A stretch of 64,000 bases of DNA, from contig BSDZ01000101.1 of the NCBI GenBank assembly GCA_030268105.1, positions 1,426,001 through 1,490,000 on the forward strand. Reading direction: 5' to 3'. Under the pieces are notes generated by a model. That model saw only the letters and a program-made list of their open reading frames with translations, was not told where the DNA came from and ran no database searches. A program made the position numbers and the translations under genes. Position 1 is the stretch's first letter. Each line of letters starts with the position of its first letter. This document shows, piece after piece, positions 33,442-44,800 of the stretch. The stretch is from Volvox africanus (lineage: Eukaryota; Chlorophyta; Chlorophyceae; Chlamydomonadales; Volvocaceae).

Positions 33442-35395
33442 GGCACGTTAAAAACTGCCTTAGGCACTTGCAGGGATCCAAGCGCGGTCACCTACTAAAC
33501 CTTCAGAAATTTGTTCTGCATTCGCATTGCCCAAAGTTTTCCGCATCCAAGACGGCGGCATGGGAACTCCTAGCAAGGAATTTCAACATCAAACATTAAC
33601 AATAGATGGATAGCATACGCCCATGTTCGTGTTTCCAGACTCGGTTGCTGTACGACGGGCAGCGAAACTAAAGAGACTGCGGCAAAAGGTGCACACACAT
33701 ATAGACAATATGTACGTTTAGGCGAAGAGGCTCTTGCTCGGACTTGAGCGCATGATGGCAGCTCCAGTCCGTCACTGACTTCAGGAAGAGCATGATAAGG
33801 CTCATATGCGATGGAGAGACATAAGCAGCACGGCTAACACACTTTTATCACAGCGAAAGCTGGAGCTGGAGCGAAGCGTACTGATTCGGCATGTCAGCAA
33901 TGCCTAAGCCAGCCGTTGCTCAATTCCGCTTGTCCGCGCCGTAACGTCCACTCTTACAGCCACCCGAGACCAACACGAACACTGAACTTCCCGCGGGTGT
34001 AGCTTCGCTGCGGGGTTTTGGTACGGGCAAGGAAATGGAGGGGGCCATAGGGGAAGACACAAGAAGACCAAGACTCCATCTTACTTCATAAACATCTACA
34101 ATCTGCTATTAGGACCCCTCGCTGCCACGAAGCTATCCTAACCTTGTCAAAGTGCCTATAATGATCTATTGTCGGACGCATCCTTCCTGGGGAGATCCAC
34201 CTGTCTATGGCCGATTGTTGCCACGGACATTTTGGGACACGCAAGCGGACTAACGAACGAAGTGAAACGCCCTGTTAAATAATGTCTTACGGTATTCGTA
34301 CCGTGTTGTATTCGCTCTTGAGGCATCGCATATCGCGGTGCATCACCTATGCTACACAGCGCTTGGCTGGGAACTCCTTGCCCAGCTCGGTAGATGCGCT
34401 GAAGGTGATTACTTCCCAATATCGCGCAACGTCACCCGCTGTCCTCACTCAGACCGAGCACCGATCCATAACTAAAAAAGGAAAGAAGAAACTGACAAGA
34501 TACGCACTGCAAGATCCACTGCACTACCGCAAAGCAGCATGTCTAATTTAACCAGGGCGGTGGGTGATTGCAGCGCTACGAGGAGACAGAAACAAAGCAT
34601 AGTCTGTATAGTCTGCATGGTCTGTGCGTGGGATAGGGGGGCTTTGCTTCACCCGTTGCCACTACTTGGCAGTCCCTACCTTCCCTGTATTTCGGGGCAC
34701 CCTCATCCGTTCACCCCTAGGGATGTTGACTTCTCCGAAATCAGTGATTTTCCCGGGTTTAGCACCCACCACCAGCATCCAGTGGAATCTGCTGGATCAA
34801 CGGCGGCCTCAACTCCACTCCTGGTCGGCTCGCAAGTCACATAGTCTGTATTAAGGTGGGGGAAGGGAAGAGCCCCTTGTTTCAAACTTCACCCGATTAT
34901 ACCCCAACCCACCCTGATTGGCCAAAGAAATCATCTTCGAGCACGAATGAGCCTTATGTCCAGTGAATGCCACCTCACCTCCATCATAACCAGCATCATG
35001 ACCTCATGCCGAACCTCTGTCCGTCTAACCCGGCCTGGCTATCCCATCGCCTGCACATACTCTTCCCCTCTGTCCACCCACCTGCCCCGCGAGCCCCGCC
35101 ACCTGATCAAGCACTAACGAGCTCTGGCTCCGAAACCCACGTGTTCCCCAGCTTATCGTGGCACGAAAAACACAGTTCATTATGAGTCGGCAGAATGAGC
35201 ACAAGCTGCGGATGGCTCTCTTGCTGTTCCACAGGAAAAACCTCTGGGTGACTCGCATCCTCTCCCGAACCCTACGTATTCTGTTGCGTACGCGAAAGCG
35301 GCCAAACAAAACCCACCCGCCTCTTCATAGCAGTCCCCCCTCAATGCCCGCCTACCTCAGCCCTGCCCCCAACGCCGCACTGCCCCCGACACTAG
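33442..35395. other. Intergenic stretch, no gene recognised
   Basis: This covers the region upstream of the LRR gene and downstream of the Gln-rich gene. It contains one copy of a dispersed repeat (34624-34843, listed separately). A basic 89-codon plus frame at 34282-34551 has no recognisable domain. Confidence 0.4.
34624..34843 (+). repeat. Dispersed repeat, copy A
   Basis: A stretch of about 220 bp is similar to the reverse complement of 42676-42905. Matching blocks include gggcaccctcatccg, ttcccgggtt-agcacccacc, gtggaatctgc and ggcctcaactccactcctgg (compared with gcagcctcaactccactcct). It is probably a diverged transposable-element fragment. Confidence 0.7.
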
Positions 35396-35902
35396 CTACC
35401 CCTGGGGCCAGACTCCGGGTATCCCAACCCCCATCCCAGTGCTCCCCGTCGCCACACCAGCCGCTCCACCACCATACAGGTGCTGCTGCGGTTGCTGCGG
35501 TGGCGGATACTGCTGTTGAGGGTGCGACTGATGTTGAGTTGGGTGCTGCTGTAGGTACTGCTGCGACTGTTGCTGCTGTTGGGGATATTGTAGCGGTTGT
35601 TGGGGCTGCTGGGACTGCTGGTACTGCTGCCTCATCTGTTGTGCATATTGCTGTTGTTGTTGCTGTTGCTGCGGCTGTTGTTGTTGCAAGTATTGCGGGT
35701 GCTGCTGCGGGTGCTGAGGTTGGAACTGCTGTGTTGATTGCAACTGGCTCCACGCCATAGACGTAGAGGGGTATTGCGGCTGAGATTCCTGAGGCTGCTG
35801 CTGCTGCTGGCGATAAGGAGCGCTTTGCCTCTGCTGCTGTTCCCATGACGCGGAACTGGCTGCAGGCGTCGAGCCCGACAGCTGCTGTGGCTGCTGGTGA
35901 GG

Positions 35903-35943
<41 letters not shown>

Positions 35944-37239
35944 GCTGCTGTTGCTGCTGCTGCTGCTGCGTTGGTGCAATATTATGTGAGTACTGCACCT
36001 GTCCCTGCTGCTGCTGCTGCAGCTGCGGCGGATAGGGTCCCTGCTGGTGCACCTGCGGATGTTGTTGTTGCTGGTGCCATAGGGGCAGGGGAGGGGAATC
36101 TGACACAGGCCTTAGCTCTGGACTGACGGTCGACAACAGCGCCTGTTGCTGCTGCCCGTACAGGTGCACATGATGAGGATTACTCAGCTGCTGCTGCCGT
36201 GCAGCAGCGGCTGTAGCAGCTGCCAGGGGTGGTGCTTGCATCGCCTGCTGCTGCTGCTGCTGCTGCTGCTCCTGCAGCTGATACTGTCCCTGCATTTGCG
36301 CATGTACAGGTGGCGCTTGCTGCTGCTGCTGAACCTGCTGCACTATTTGCTGCGGTTGGCTCACAGGATCCTTGGGGAAGCTGGTATTGCGGCCGTGACC
36401 ATGACTGGTCGGATATAGGGTGGGAAAGCCAACCTGCGTCTGCTGCGTTAGCTGTTGCACCTGCTGCTGGTGCTCTTGTTGTTGTTGCTGCTGCTGCTGC
36501 TGGCGATGCTGTGGATAGTAGTCTTGGTGTTGCGAATGCTGTTGGTCGTTGACGAGATGAGGGCCAAGGTGGTGACTTAGACCGGTGCCGCCTCCCCCGG
36601 AGCCGACATTCAGGCTGCGCGCTAGGCCCGTCGTCGGGGTTGATCCATGCAAAGGCTGCAGGGCGCCGCCGCCGTGGTGGGACTGCAGCTGTGCGCCAGT
36701 GTGTAAGTGCTGCGCCGCCGCAGCCGCCGCTGCTGATGCGTGCGGTGCGTGCTGCGCAGGCAGCGCACTGACACCCAATAGACGGTCCAATGGCATGCCT
36801 AGCGTCTGCAGTACAGCACGCAGCACGCACGGCACGTCGTGGCGGCTGAAACCCAAGTGCGTGTCACGCACCCAGCGGCTCCCGCCGGCGCCGTTGCCAG
36901 CGGTAGCACCCATGGCCTGCAAAACACCTTCCACGTCGGTACGACCGTCACGCACGAGGACCAGCACCCTGGGGGGTTCGGCCGTTGCATCGAGTTCGGG
37001 TCGGTATAATTCAGTGGATTTTGGTCATACGGTCAACGCATTAATTAAGTACGCATGAATGTGGTGGTGGTGGTGGTGATGTCGGGCGAGGTAGACCATA
37101 CCCCTAAATTCCATCTGCCACGTTGGCCCCTCTTGTGAGCACCAGCCCCCGTGTACCAATCCGCAGGTAGTTCCACAAACACAATGCGTGAAGTCGTCGG
37201 TAACTCGCCCGTTAGAAGGTCTATGTTGCTTCCCGGCAT
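35396..37239 (-). CDS. Glutamine-rich protein of unknown function
   Basis: Two exons (37239-37157 and 36968-35396, minus strand) joined through a split Trp codon give 551 aa. The first about 95 residues look globular (PTTSRIVFVELPADW, VLVLVRDGRTDVEGVLQAMG, DTHLGFSRHDVPCVLRAVLQ); I recognise no family. From about residue 170 the chain is Gln/His/Pro-rich. It includes 22 uninterrupted Gln (plus-strand coordinates 35903-35968), encoded mostly by CAA then CAG, and ends in GVWPQG. Such regions are typical of transcription co-regulators or RNA-granule proteins, but that is only a compositional hint. The gene starts 233 bp downstream of the MED17 stop on the same strand. The start ATG at 37239 is the best visible; a further upstream exon cannot be excluded. 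Confidence 0.6.
35903..35968 (-). repeat. Trinucleotide repeat encoding 22 consecutive Gln
   Basis: The plus strand reads (TTG)n followed by mixed TTG/CTG. On the coding strand this is CAG-rich at its 5' end and pure CAA at its 3' end. It lies inside the Gln-rich protein gene. Confidence 0.9.
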
Positions 37240-37472
37240 CCCAGGGCCCCTCCCTGCTCCCTCCTTCAACCCGCTTCCGTACCTGTGGCTTGGTCCCACG
37301 CGGATCTCTATGGCTGACGTCAGCATAGATGTACTGCATGGTCGCCACCGTAATGTAACGTATGGCAGTGCGTGGGCCTGTCGTACAAGGGGAAAACGAC
37401 ACTTTTTGACGCTGGACGTTTGTTTTCAATCAAGGGTAAAAGGGGGCTGAGAACCCAACCCCCTTCGAATCT

Positions 37473-40400
37473 TTAAGCGCACACCTCCAAATCAAGGTGG
37501 TAAAGCTGGTGATCGCGAAACACCATTTGGTTCAAAAGCGCCGCCAAGTCCGGCAATAGCGGCAACCCCGCCAGCCCTCCCCCGTACACGGCAGTGCCGC
37601 TATACGGATGGTGCACGCCGCGGGATCCTGCCGCCGGCCGTGGCGGCGGCGGCTTGTACGGCGGCGGCAGGCGACATGTCACCAGGTGTTCCAGCATCAA
37701 GGGGCGCAGCGCCGCCAGGCTGGGGTCCGAAGTGCGGAGAACGTTCTGAGCAGCCTGTCGGAGAATAATGGACAAGCGGGACTTCGGAGCTGCAAGTGTC
37801 TTCGTGTGCGTGTTTGTGTGTTTGTAATTTGTGTGTGTAATGGTGGTTGTAGCGAGAGGGAAATGGCTTGAAACCAAACCATTCGTAATCAAGGTGCCAC
37901 AGACTCAGTGTTTTGACATTGATTCTTTTAAACCAGGTGGGGAGGCGCCGCACACCTATCGTTATAGAGCAGGAGGGGTCTGGGCTTTCACCCCTCCTGC
38001 TCCGAACCCGCTACACTGCAGCCTCTGCACTTGTTGTCCCAGTGTACATTGTCCCAAGCCCAACTAAGCTGTCCTCACCAGCCTTGCCAAGCTGATGTGA
38101 ACGGGATGCCCACCCCCGCCACCGCCACCGCCACCGCCTCCCCCTCCGCCGCCTGCTGCGGCATTGCTGCCACCTGCGGCTGAGCCTCCGCCGCCTCCGC
38201 CGCCTCCGCCACCTAACCCTAGCGTCGCCGTGTCACGCTCTAGGCCGGCGGCGACCTGCTGCCACAGCTGCCGCCGCTGCAACTGTAACAATAGAGCATG
38301 CACCCGGCGGGTACCCACCACCAGTTGCGTCCTGGCACCTGTTGGGGAGAGGGCAAACGACATGGCGTGTCATTACACGAAAAGCGCACCAGAATCGGAT
38401 GATGCGGAACATTTTTGCACCATTTCTTCCACCACGACTTCAAGTTCACTAGTGTTGTATTGAAGTACAACCGGTGTTGTATGGAAGGCATCACCGTGTC
38501 CTGGAGGCACACCACAGCCAATCGCATCTAGTATGCCAAAAGTCATAAAGTCTTGCAACAAAGCACCTATACCGGTTTTCAGCAACAACTCGGGCGCTGT
38601 CGACATCCTTCACTCGATAAGCCTGAAACCGAGTAATGGACCCTCTTTCCCACCCTCTCACAGCAACTTTCAAGCCCACACACAAACGCACCGCCCGAAA
38701 TGAACCTACCCTTCCCATTCAGGCGCGTTTCGCCCACTCGGTTTGGATCGTTGACGTCAGGACGTTCCGTCGGCAACTCCAACTGACGGAATGGAAAGGA
38801 GGCAGAGGAGGCAACGGAGGCAAACGGACCCAATGATACATACCTTAAACTTGCGCGTTCAGGTGTTCTGAGTAAGACATATTATCAGACCGAGGCGGCC
38901 CATACCCCGGCGAGGCAGGGAGCTCCTGTTTTCCTGTCTCGGTGCACCCACTGCATATAGCATCCCGCAAATGTGATTTTTGTGTTCATTAATTGACAGC
39001 GCATAAGAGCAGAGTGCCCCTCCCTCTCTCCCTCCCACGTTTCCGATTAGTATCTGAATGCGCATGGAACCCACATCCCATCCCATCCCACACCTTCGAC
39101 GGCCGTCCGTAGCCTCATGACCCCGCCCTTGGGCCATGTCCGCTTCCATACTCCTTTCAATCAAGAGCACAACCGCAGAAGAGAGTCGTCACGATGGCAG
39201 TACAAGCGAGAGTCACAGCCTCACCAATTACGTCCCCCCCATTCGGACTTTCGGACAACTGTTTAGATCCACGAAGGCGCCCGTACCTTCACCCTTAACC
39301 TACCTGCACCCTCAAGGCCCCACTGTCATCCTTCATCAGCGGCACCAGAAGCGAACCGCTTCCCAGCTCGTACGTGTTGCCCGTCAGCGCCTGACCTGCA
39401 GCCAGGCTGCTGGCGGCCGCCGTTCCGCCAGCACCCCCGCCGGCCGCTCCCCCGGCTCCACTGCCGTCAGCGATTATGCCGCCGACGCCAGCGGCCACTG
39501 CGGTGATAGCACCCGACGACGCCAGAGGCTTCGGCAAAGAGAGGTCCACCGTAAAGGGACAGTCGATGACTCGAGGGTTGAGATGCACCTGCGGAAGAGC
39601 GGCGAGTGTACAGAGAGGCAGGTGAGGGCATCACGGCATTTCAGCAAGTCTGGTACCGCATCGCATTGTCGACACGGTGTGTACACGTACACATGCTCAC
39701 ACACAAACACAAATCTCTGTTATTTACGCAGATGGTGCTGATGTGACATTACATGGGCCTGAGCCTGCAGCGCTGCTGCTTGATATTGCACACTGCTACA
39801 GCGAGTTACCAGCCTGATAGCATCTACCCCGTCCGGGTGGAATCCCATCGCGGCTTGTCCAACTCAATATCACAATAAGTGTACTAGTCAAACGCACGTT
39901 CGCATATGTGTAGCCAAGCACGCGTGCGCGTGCCGTTATTACGGCGTCAACTCTGAATCATTAGGATAAGTATTATAAGTACTATTACCTCGTATCCGAG
40001 TAGTGTTTCTTTCGTTTTGCACCCTTCCGCACCTTCCAGAACATCTGCAGCTGACGGAGCTGCTGATAGAACCGGTCTTCACGGGCTATGTGAGCCTGAT
40101 GGGGGTGCCGCAGCGGCCGCCGGTGAGGTTTCCCAGGGAGATGGGAGGAAAGGGGTGAGGGACACGGGGCGTTCAAGGTCGGGGAAGAGGAACACATACG
40201 GGGGGACGGCGAATAAACGAATCCTGGTACTGCTGTTGAAGATTACATCTATTTGAAGTATCAGATGGCCAGATGATAACCGGAGGTTGGCGAGGCTGGC
40301 CACATACTGGAAGATTTACCCCTCACAACCGCAACTAAATAAAAAAACAGCTGACGAGTGAGTGCGGAGTCGGAAAAGTGTTTACAGGGTTTACACACTG

Positions 40401-41813
40401 ACCCGAGTGTGTGAGCACCAGGAAGTCCAAACCGCCCCATCAGCTCCTTTAGCCCGCACTCTCATCACAGGCGGTTCCTCCCTTGCCCGTTTTAAAACCT
40501 ACCCTGCCGTGCCGCGCCGTGCCTAGGGAAGATCCGGTTCCCGAAATTACCCTCATCCAATCTTCAAATCAACACTTGAGTAATGGATAAACGGACAGTT
40601 AAATATATATACATACATACACACATATATAATATATATGGAATCAATCAATCGATGAGCCAGATACCCAATCACCTGCAGGAGCTGGGCGCCTGCAGCC
40701 AGTCTGCGTGATACCCGGCCCAGGCTGGCGCTGGTCGCGGCTACACGCGATTGCAGACTGTTGGCAACCGCGTCCTCGCGTTTGACACCCGGACGCCTGG
40801 GACAAATAGGTCAGGCCGACGGCGTAAGGCGCGAGGGAGAGGCACCGAGGATAAGGGGATTTGCGATGGAAGCAGACGGCACGCTATAAGAGAAACGCAG
40901 TGCATAGGGTGCGTCTGTTATCTCTATGGGCTGCTGTGACCGTGTGCTCTTGCAACCACGACGCGCCTTCCCGCGCTGAAGGGTTTTGCCTCCAAGAAGC
41001 CACGCTCCAGGTTTGTTACCACGTCCACGAGAATGTCCAGATTGCCCTGATAGGAGAGCAGAGAGGGATATGAACGGACACGGGAAGGAGATGAAGGCGG
41101 TAATTAAGTGAGCTGCGTAAGATTAGAAAATGACATGCGTCAAACCTTTGGCATCAACGCCGCACAGGGCTGCAATGGGAACTACGGAATAAGTAGCAGA
41201 AGGAGGGATTGCGCCGAGGAGAGGCTTTCGGATGTGTGCTGGGGTGCAGAGGCGGGGAGTGGGAGCGCGATTGCATAGGAAGTGACAATACGCAGAGTAA
41301 ACAGTGAAGTAGGAAAAATGGGAAGGGACGGCAGGGGGGTGGCATATATGGAGGAGCCCGCCAGGATACGTGCAGTGGAAAGGGCGGGTGAAGCTGGCAG
41401 GCCGACGGCTGGGGCTGTAAGCTGCGTCGCTTCTCATTCGTTTACCCTTGACCCATACTGCCTCCTCGGATTTCCTTAACGGACCCACAGTATAAGGTAG
41501 GGGCTTACCTTCGCATCCTCGAAAATCTTGATGACTTCACAAGGGTCTGGGGGAGCCTCCTCAGCCTATATGTAAAGCGTGTGCGATTATTAGCGTCCCA
41601 GGATTTGAAGGTCGTTGCGCCCATGCTGCTACGATCGTAACGTCGATGTGTCGGCGCACGCACCTCGACCGGTGCATCATCCGCGGGGCCCGCTGCATCT
41701 AGCAGCTGCATGTAAGACATGTCCATGGGGTCCCAACCCTCTCGGACCTCTTTCCCATTAGGCTCCATGGCCTTCAAACGCTTACAAAGCGGCTGCGGCA
41801 CAGCAAATGCCAT
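37473..41813 (-). CDS. Mediator complex subunit 17
   Basis: Nine exons (minus strand): 41813-41664, 41565-41509, 41046-40967, 40796-40676, 40095-40033, 39588-39304, 38782-38710, 38338-38079, 37745-37473, giving 453 aa with continuous phase. The best family match is the block EDRFYQQLRQLQMFWK, which parallels the plant MED17 segment between its helical and beta-rich parts, followed by CPFTVDLSLPKP and GSGSLLVPLMKDDSGALRVQ. A helix with the family pattern comes later (RRVHALLLQLQRRQLWQQVA). MED17 is the central scaffold of the Mediator head module, linking regulators to RNA polymerase II in the nucleus. It is shorter than the plant protein (about 650 aa); the loss is C-terminal and the helix is followed by long poly-Gly. 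Intron 3 has a GC donor (AAG|GCGCGT). The exon 5-6 junction has alternatives; I chose the one with the strongest acceptor and no extra exon. Confidence 0.72.
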
Positions 41814-43413
41814 TATGAAGAATAAAATAATATTTAAAGTTCGGTGCCTGCCCCAACCTATGCATCCTAGGCCTGGCTTCCTAGTTCAGAATCCAAGACA
41901 AATGTCAGGAAATTAAACATTGACAAGTTCATGACTAATCATGAAAGATTAAATGTCGAAAAATCTATGAGCCAAGGGAAAGAAGCCAAAAATGGTTCTG
42001 GAGCAGCACCGAGCCGTCGAGTTAAATCTTCATCTAAACGCAACGCTCGAACGTCGAGTGAAAATAAACATTTGTCCTGGTATTGTCTAGCTATACTACG
42101 TCTTCACCTTCCTTACTACAAAGATGTCTGTATCCTTTTGCTCAGGACGAACTATGTTTGGCAGGTGGTCTTAGTATTCAGAACTGTCATAACTTCCAGG
42201 CCTTGGTGACTAGCGTAATCCTTAAAGCAATGTTATCCCGATAATTGCAAGGAGCGAGATGGTGGCTGGATGGAGGGGCCGAATGCATAGAGCGAGGCTG
42301 AACAAACGCAAATTCGCCCATATTGGCTTTCCTTCTGGACACAGGCGCACTCATCTGCTACCGCGTGCTTCAGTGTGACGGGTAACAGGCAGCTGAAGGA
42401 GGACCGGGCGCGAGTTACATACGTATGGACCTGACGATACATATGGACCTGACGACGGTAAGCAAGTACTAGCAGCAGATCCCTCCCTTGCAAGACCCGC
42501 ACCCCGCACCCGGCTGCCAAGTTCAGTGATGCTGTGTTTGTTCACTGGACAAAACATACGTTTCGAAGGCTTTCACACACTCGATGGATCCCGACTTTGA
42601 ATGTCAGTGATAAAAATCCCTAGAGTGTTGGAGGATGGATGTGCCCCGATGTTAATGGACAGTGAGGACCCCGGTTATCGTGACTTTCGAGCCGATCAGG
42701 AGTGGAGTTGAGGCTGCCATTGGTAAATCCGGCAGATTCCACTAGATACTGGTGGAGGGTGGGTGCTGAACCCGGGAATTTTTCTGACTCCGAAGAAATC
42801 AAGATGAGTGAAGGGCGGATGAGGGTGCCCTGGTATAGAGGGGAATGTAGGGACGCTAACTAGAGGCCATGTGTGAAGCCACCCCCCTATACATCCCACA
42901 TACACACCTACAGCTCGCTAGCACTCTGGGAAGGCCATCCGTCATATTGTTCGTTGGATCCATAAATCACACATGGAAGGCCAGAATATGCGCCGGTAAA
43001 GTCCCATAGACAAAGCCTAGTTAAGCATAATTATGTAGTAGTCGTATATGTACGGTACACACCTACATGATGTAAAGGTGCAGAAGCACTTCGTCAGCAT
43101 CTTTATTTGCGGCTCTCAACTACTACAGATTACGTCGGACGGACGAATGGCCTGTCTAACTTCAGTAGCCCAGCCTGTAGTTGGCAGGGCTGCTCTGGCA
43201 GCGCAACGTGCATTTTATCTGGCCGTAGGAGCGTCACCATGATTACCATTCCAGTATTTGCAGCAGTGATTGGGTACAGCAGGATGGTAACATGATGACG
43301 TACATAGTCTCCGTCGTACATTTACCGCTAGGGTCAGAAACTAATAACCTTGATGCTCTTACAGCTTGCTTGCCCAGAGCTCTCATTAAGCCTGTAAAAA
43401 GCATGACCCGCCA
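41814..43413. other. Intergenic stretch upstream of MED17, no gene recognised
   Basis: It holds the presumed MED17 promoter and the second copy of a dispersed repeat (42676-42905). Other frames are short and unfamiliar. Confidence 0.45.
42676..42905 (-). repeat. Dispersed repeat, copy B (inverted relative to copy A)
   Basis: The reverse complement of this segment aligns along its length with 34624-34843, with several small indels. The two copies lie about 8 kb apart in opposite orientation, flanking the Gln-rich and MED17 genes. Confidence 0.7.
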
Positions 43414-44800
43414 ATGAGAGCCAAACAGGTGTTTATTCGTAATGATGGAGACGCTTCCTGGTGGAACCCTGAGTGTGCTGGTGCCAGAATGGCTATGTTA
43501 GATCAACACGCCAGTATGCGATTGGATGTTACTTTGGCTGACCCAAGTGCTAAGGCGAAGTTTAGCCGATTGCGCACCAGGTCTCAGAGGTTGAGGCGGG
43601 AACCAAAAAATAGGTGTCGCTTTAAAAGTCTCAAAGCCTAGGTGGATGAATGCAAACGAGATCCTAGGGCTCCTTGGACGAGATGGGGAGCAAAGGCTCC
43701 CCCCTTTCCTGGCCCATTCAGGATGTTGAGCAATGGGCTGCCCATGTTGGTAGGTTGTTGAATGGTAAGGATAAAGCCTAGGAGATTTTGTGTGTTATTA
43801 AATCGCAGTCGAAGGTCTGAGGCAAGGTCTAGACTAAGCCTGCTGATATGAAATCACGCTCGCTAGCCGCTACCTTTCTGGAGGAGGGTTTTACTGTTTT
43901 TCCCTGAGGTTTAGAAGTCACTTCAGCGCCTTATGGTTTTTATAAGATCTCTGTGGAATGCCTAAAAGATGCAATCCGCATAGATGACGATAAGGAGATC
44001 AATATGATGGCGTGTCACCTGCACACTTTATGATTTTCCTGCTCAATTGAAGCGTCAGCTTTAACCCCTATCCACAAAAATGGCGATATGGGGATGGGAG
44101 ATATGGGTAACTAGTGTGGATTAGCAGTTGGCAGTGCCCTGGCCAGAATGTATGCTTTCCTGCTTGAGAATCGTCTTAGTCTGTGTGGTGAAGGTAACAA
44201 GGCCCGCTCTACGTATCAAGGTGGCTTTCGGGAAAACAGGCGACGGTTCATAATATTTTTGTTTTGCATCATTTGTTGGATCGCCACCGTAGAGGTTTGA
44301 GGACCTCGTCGCTGCTCTATATCTGTCAGATAGATTTTGAGATGGCGTTTGCTTGGTCGGGTGCCGAGGCACCTGCTCTGGCCACATATGGCTGTGGGAG
44401 AACTTTCAGCTATGTTGCTGGGCTATTCAGGTGAACCGTCCTATTCAGGAAAACTGCGCGCTGTCTAATGCTCATCTGAGATGATCCGCCGTGATCTGAG
44501 GTCCGGCCTTTATCCCGTATCTGGAATAATTAGTATATAGTCATGAGCTTGTGTTATTCCTGATAGGCGCTAGGTCTTGTCCAAATGATTTATAGCATTC
44601 GCCTTATACGGTTATCGAATGTGGGTAGGTAGGACTGCTAACCTTCTTTTTTTGAACTGTTCTTCTCGCGTTGTTGCCTGATCGGCCTTCTTTCCAATCT
44701 ACCGTAATTTTTTGTTCATCTTTAATCATATTTTTCAGCTCAAGGTTGCCGTCCCTTGGGCATTCTGCCCGCCGGGCTCATCTGAGCGTGCGTTATGAAC
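43414..44800 (+). mobile_element. Decayed LINE-like (non-LTR) retrotransposon, reverse transcriptase remnant
   Basis: Fragments in shifting frames read in retrotransposon order. WWNPECAGAR (about 43450) resembles the stretch between endonuclease and RT. LTPIHKNGDMG (about 44060) and GLAVGSALARMYAFLLENRL (about 44120-44175) match RT blocks 1-2. GGFRENRR (about 44220), HHLLDRHRRG and LYICQIDFEMAFAW (about 44320-44360) match the following blocks, including the first catalytic Asp region. Stops and frameshifts interrupt every frame, so it is inactive. The first 75 codons (43414-43641) are still open. Ends were not found. Confidence 0.65.

Noticed and set aside
35158..35760. 200-codon plus-strand frame rich in Ala, Val and Gly
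   Set aside because: It is antisense to the CAG/CAA-rich Gln codons; the composition follows directly from the repeat on the other strand.
39985..40032. Extension of MED17 exon 5 through a basic stretch (KGAKRKKHYSDT)
   Set aside because: Its GTAATA donor leaves a phase that does not fit the strong acceptor at 39589; ending at FWK (40033) with GTGCGG fits.
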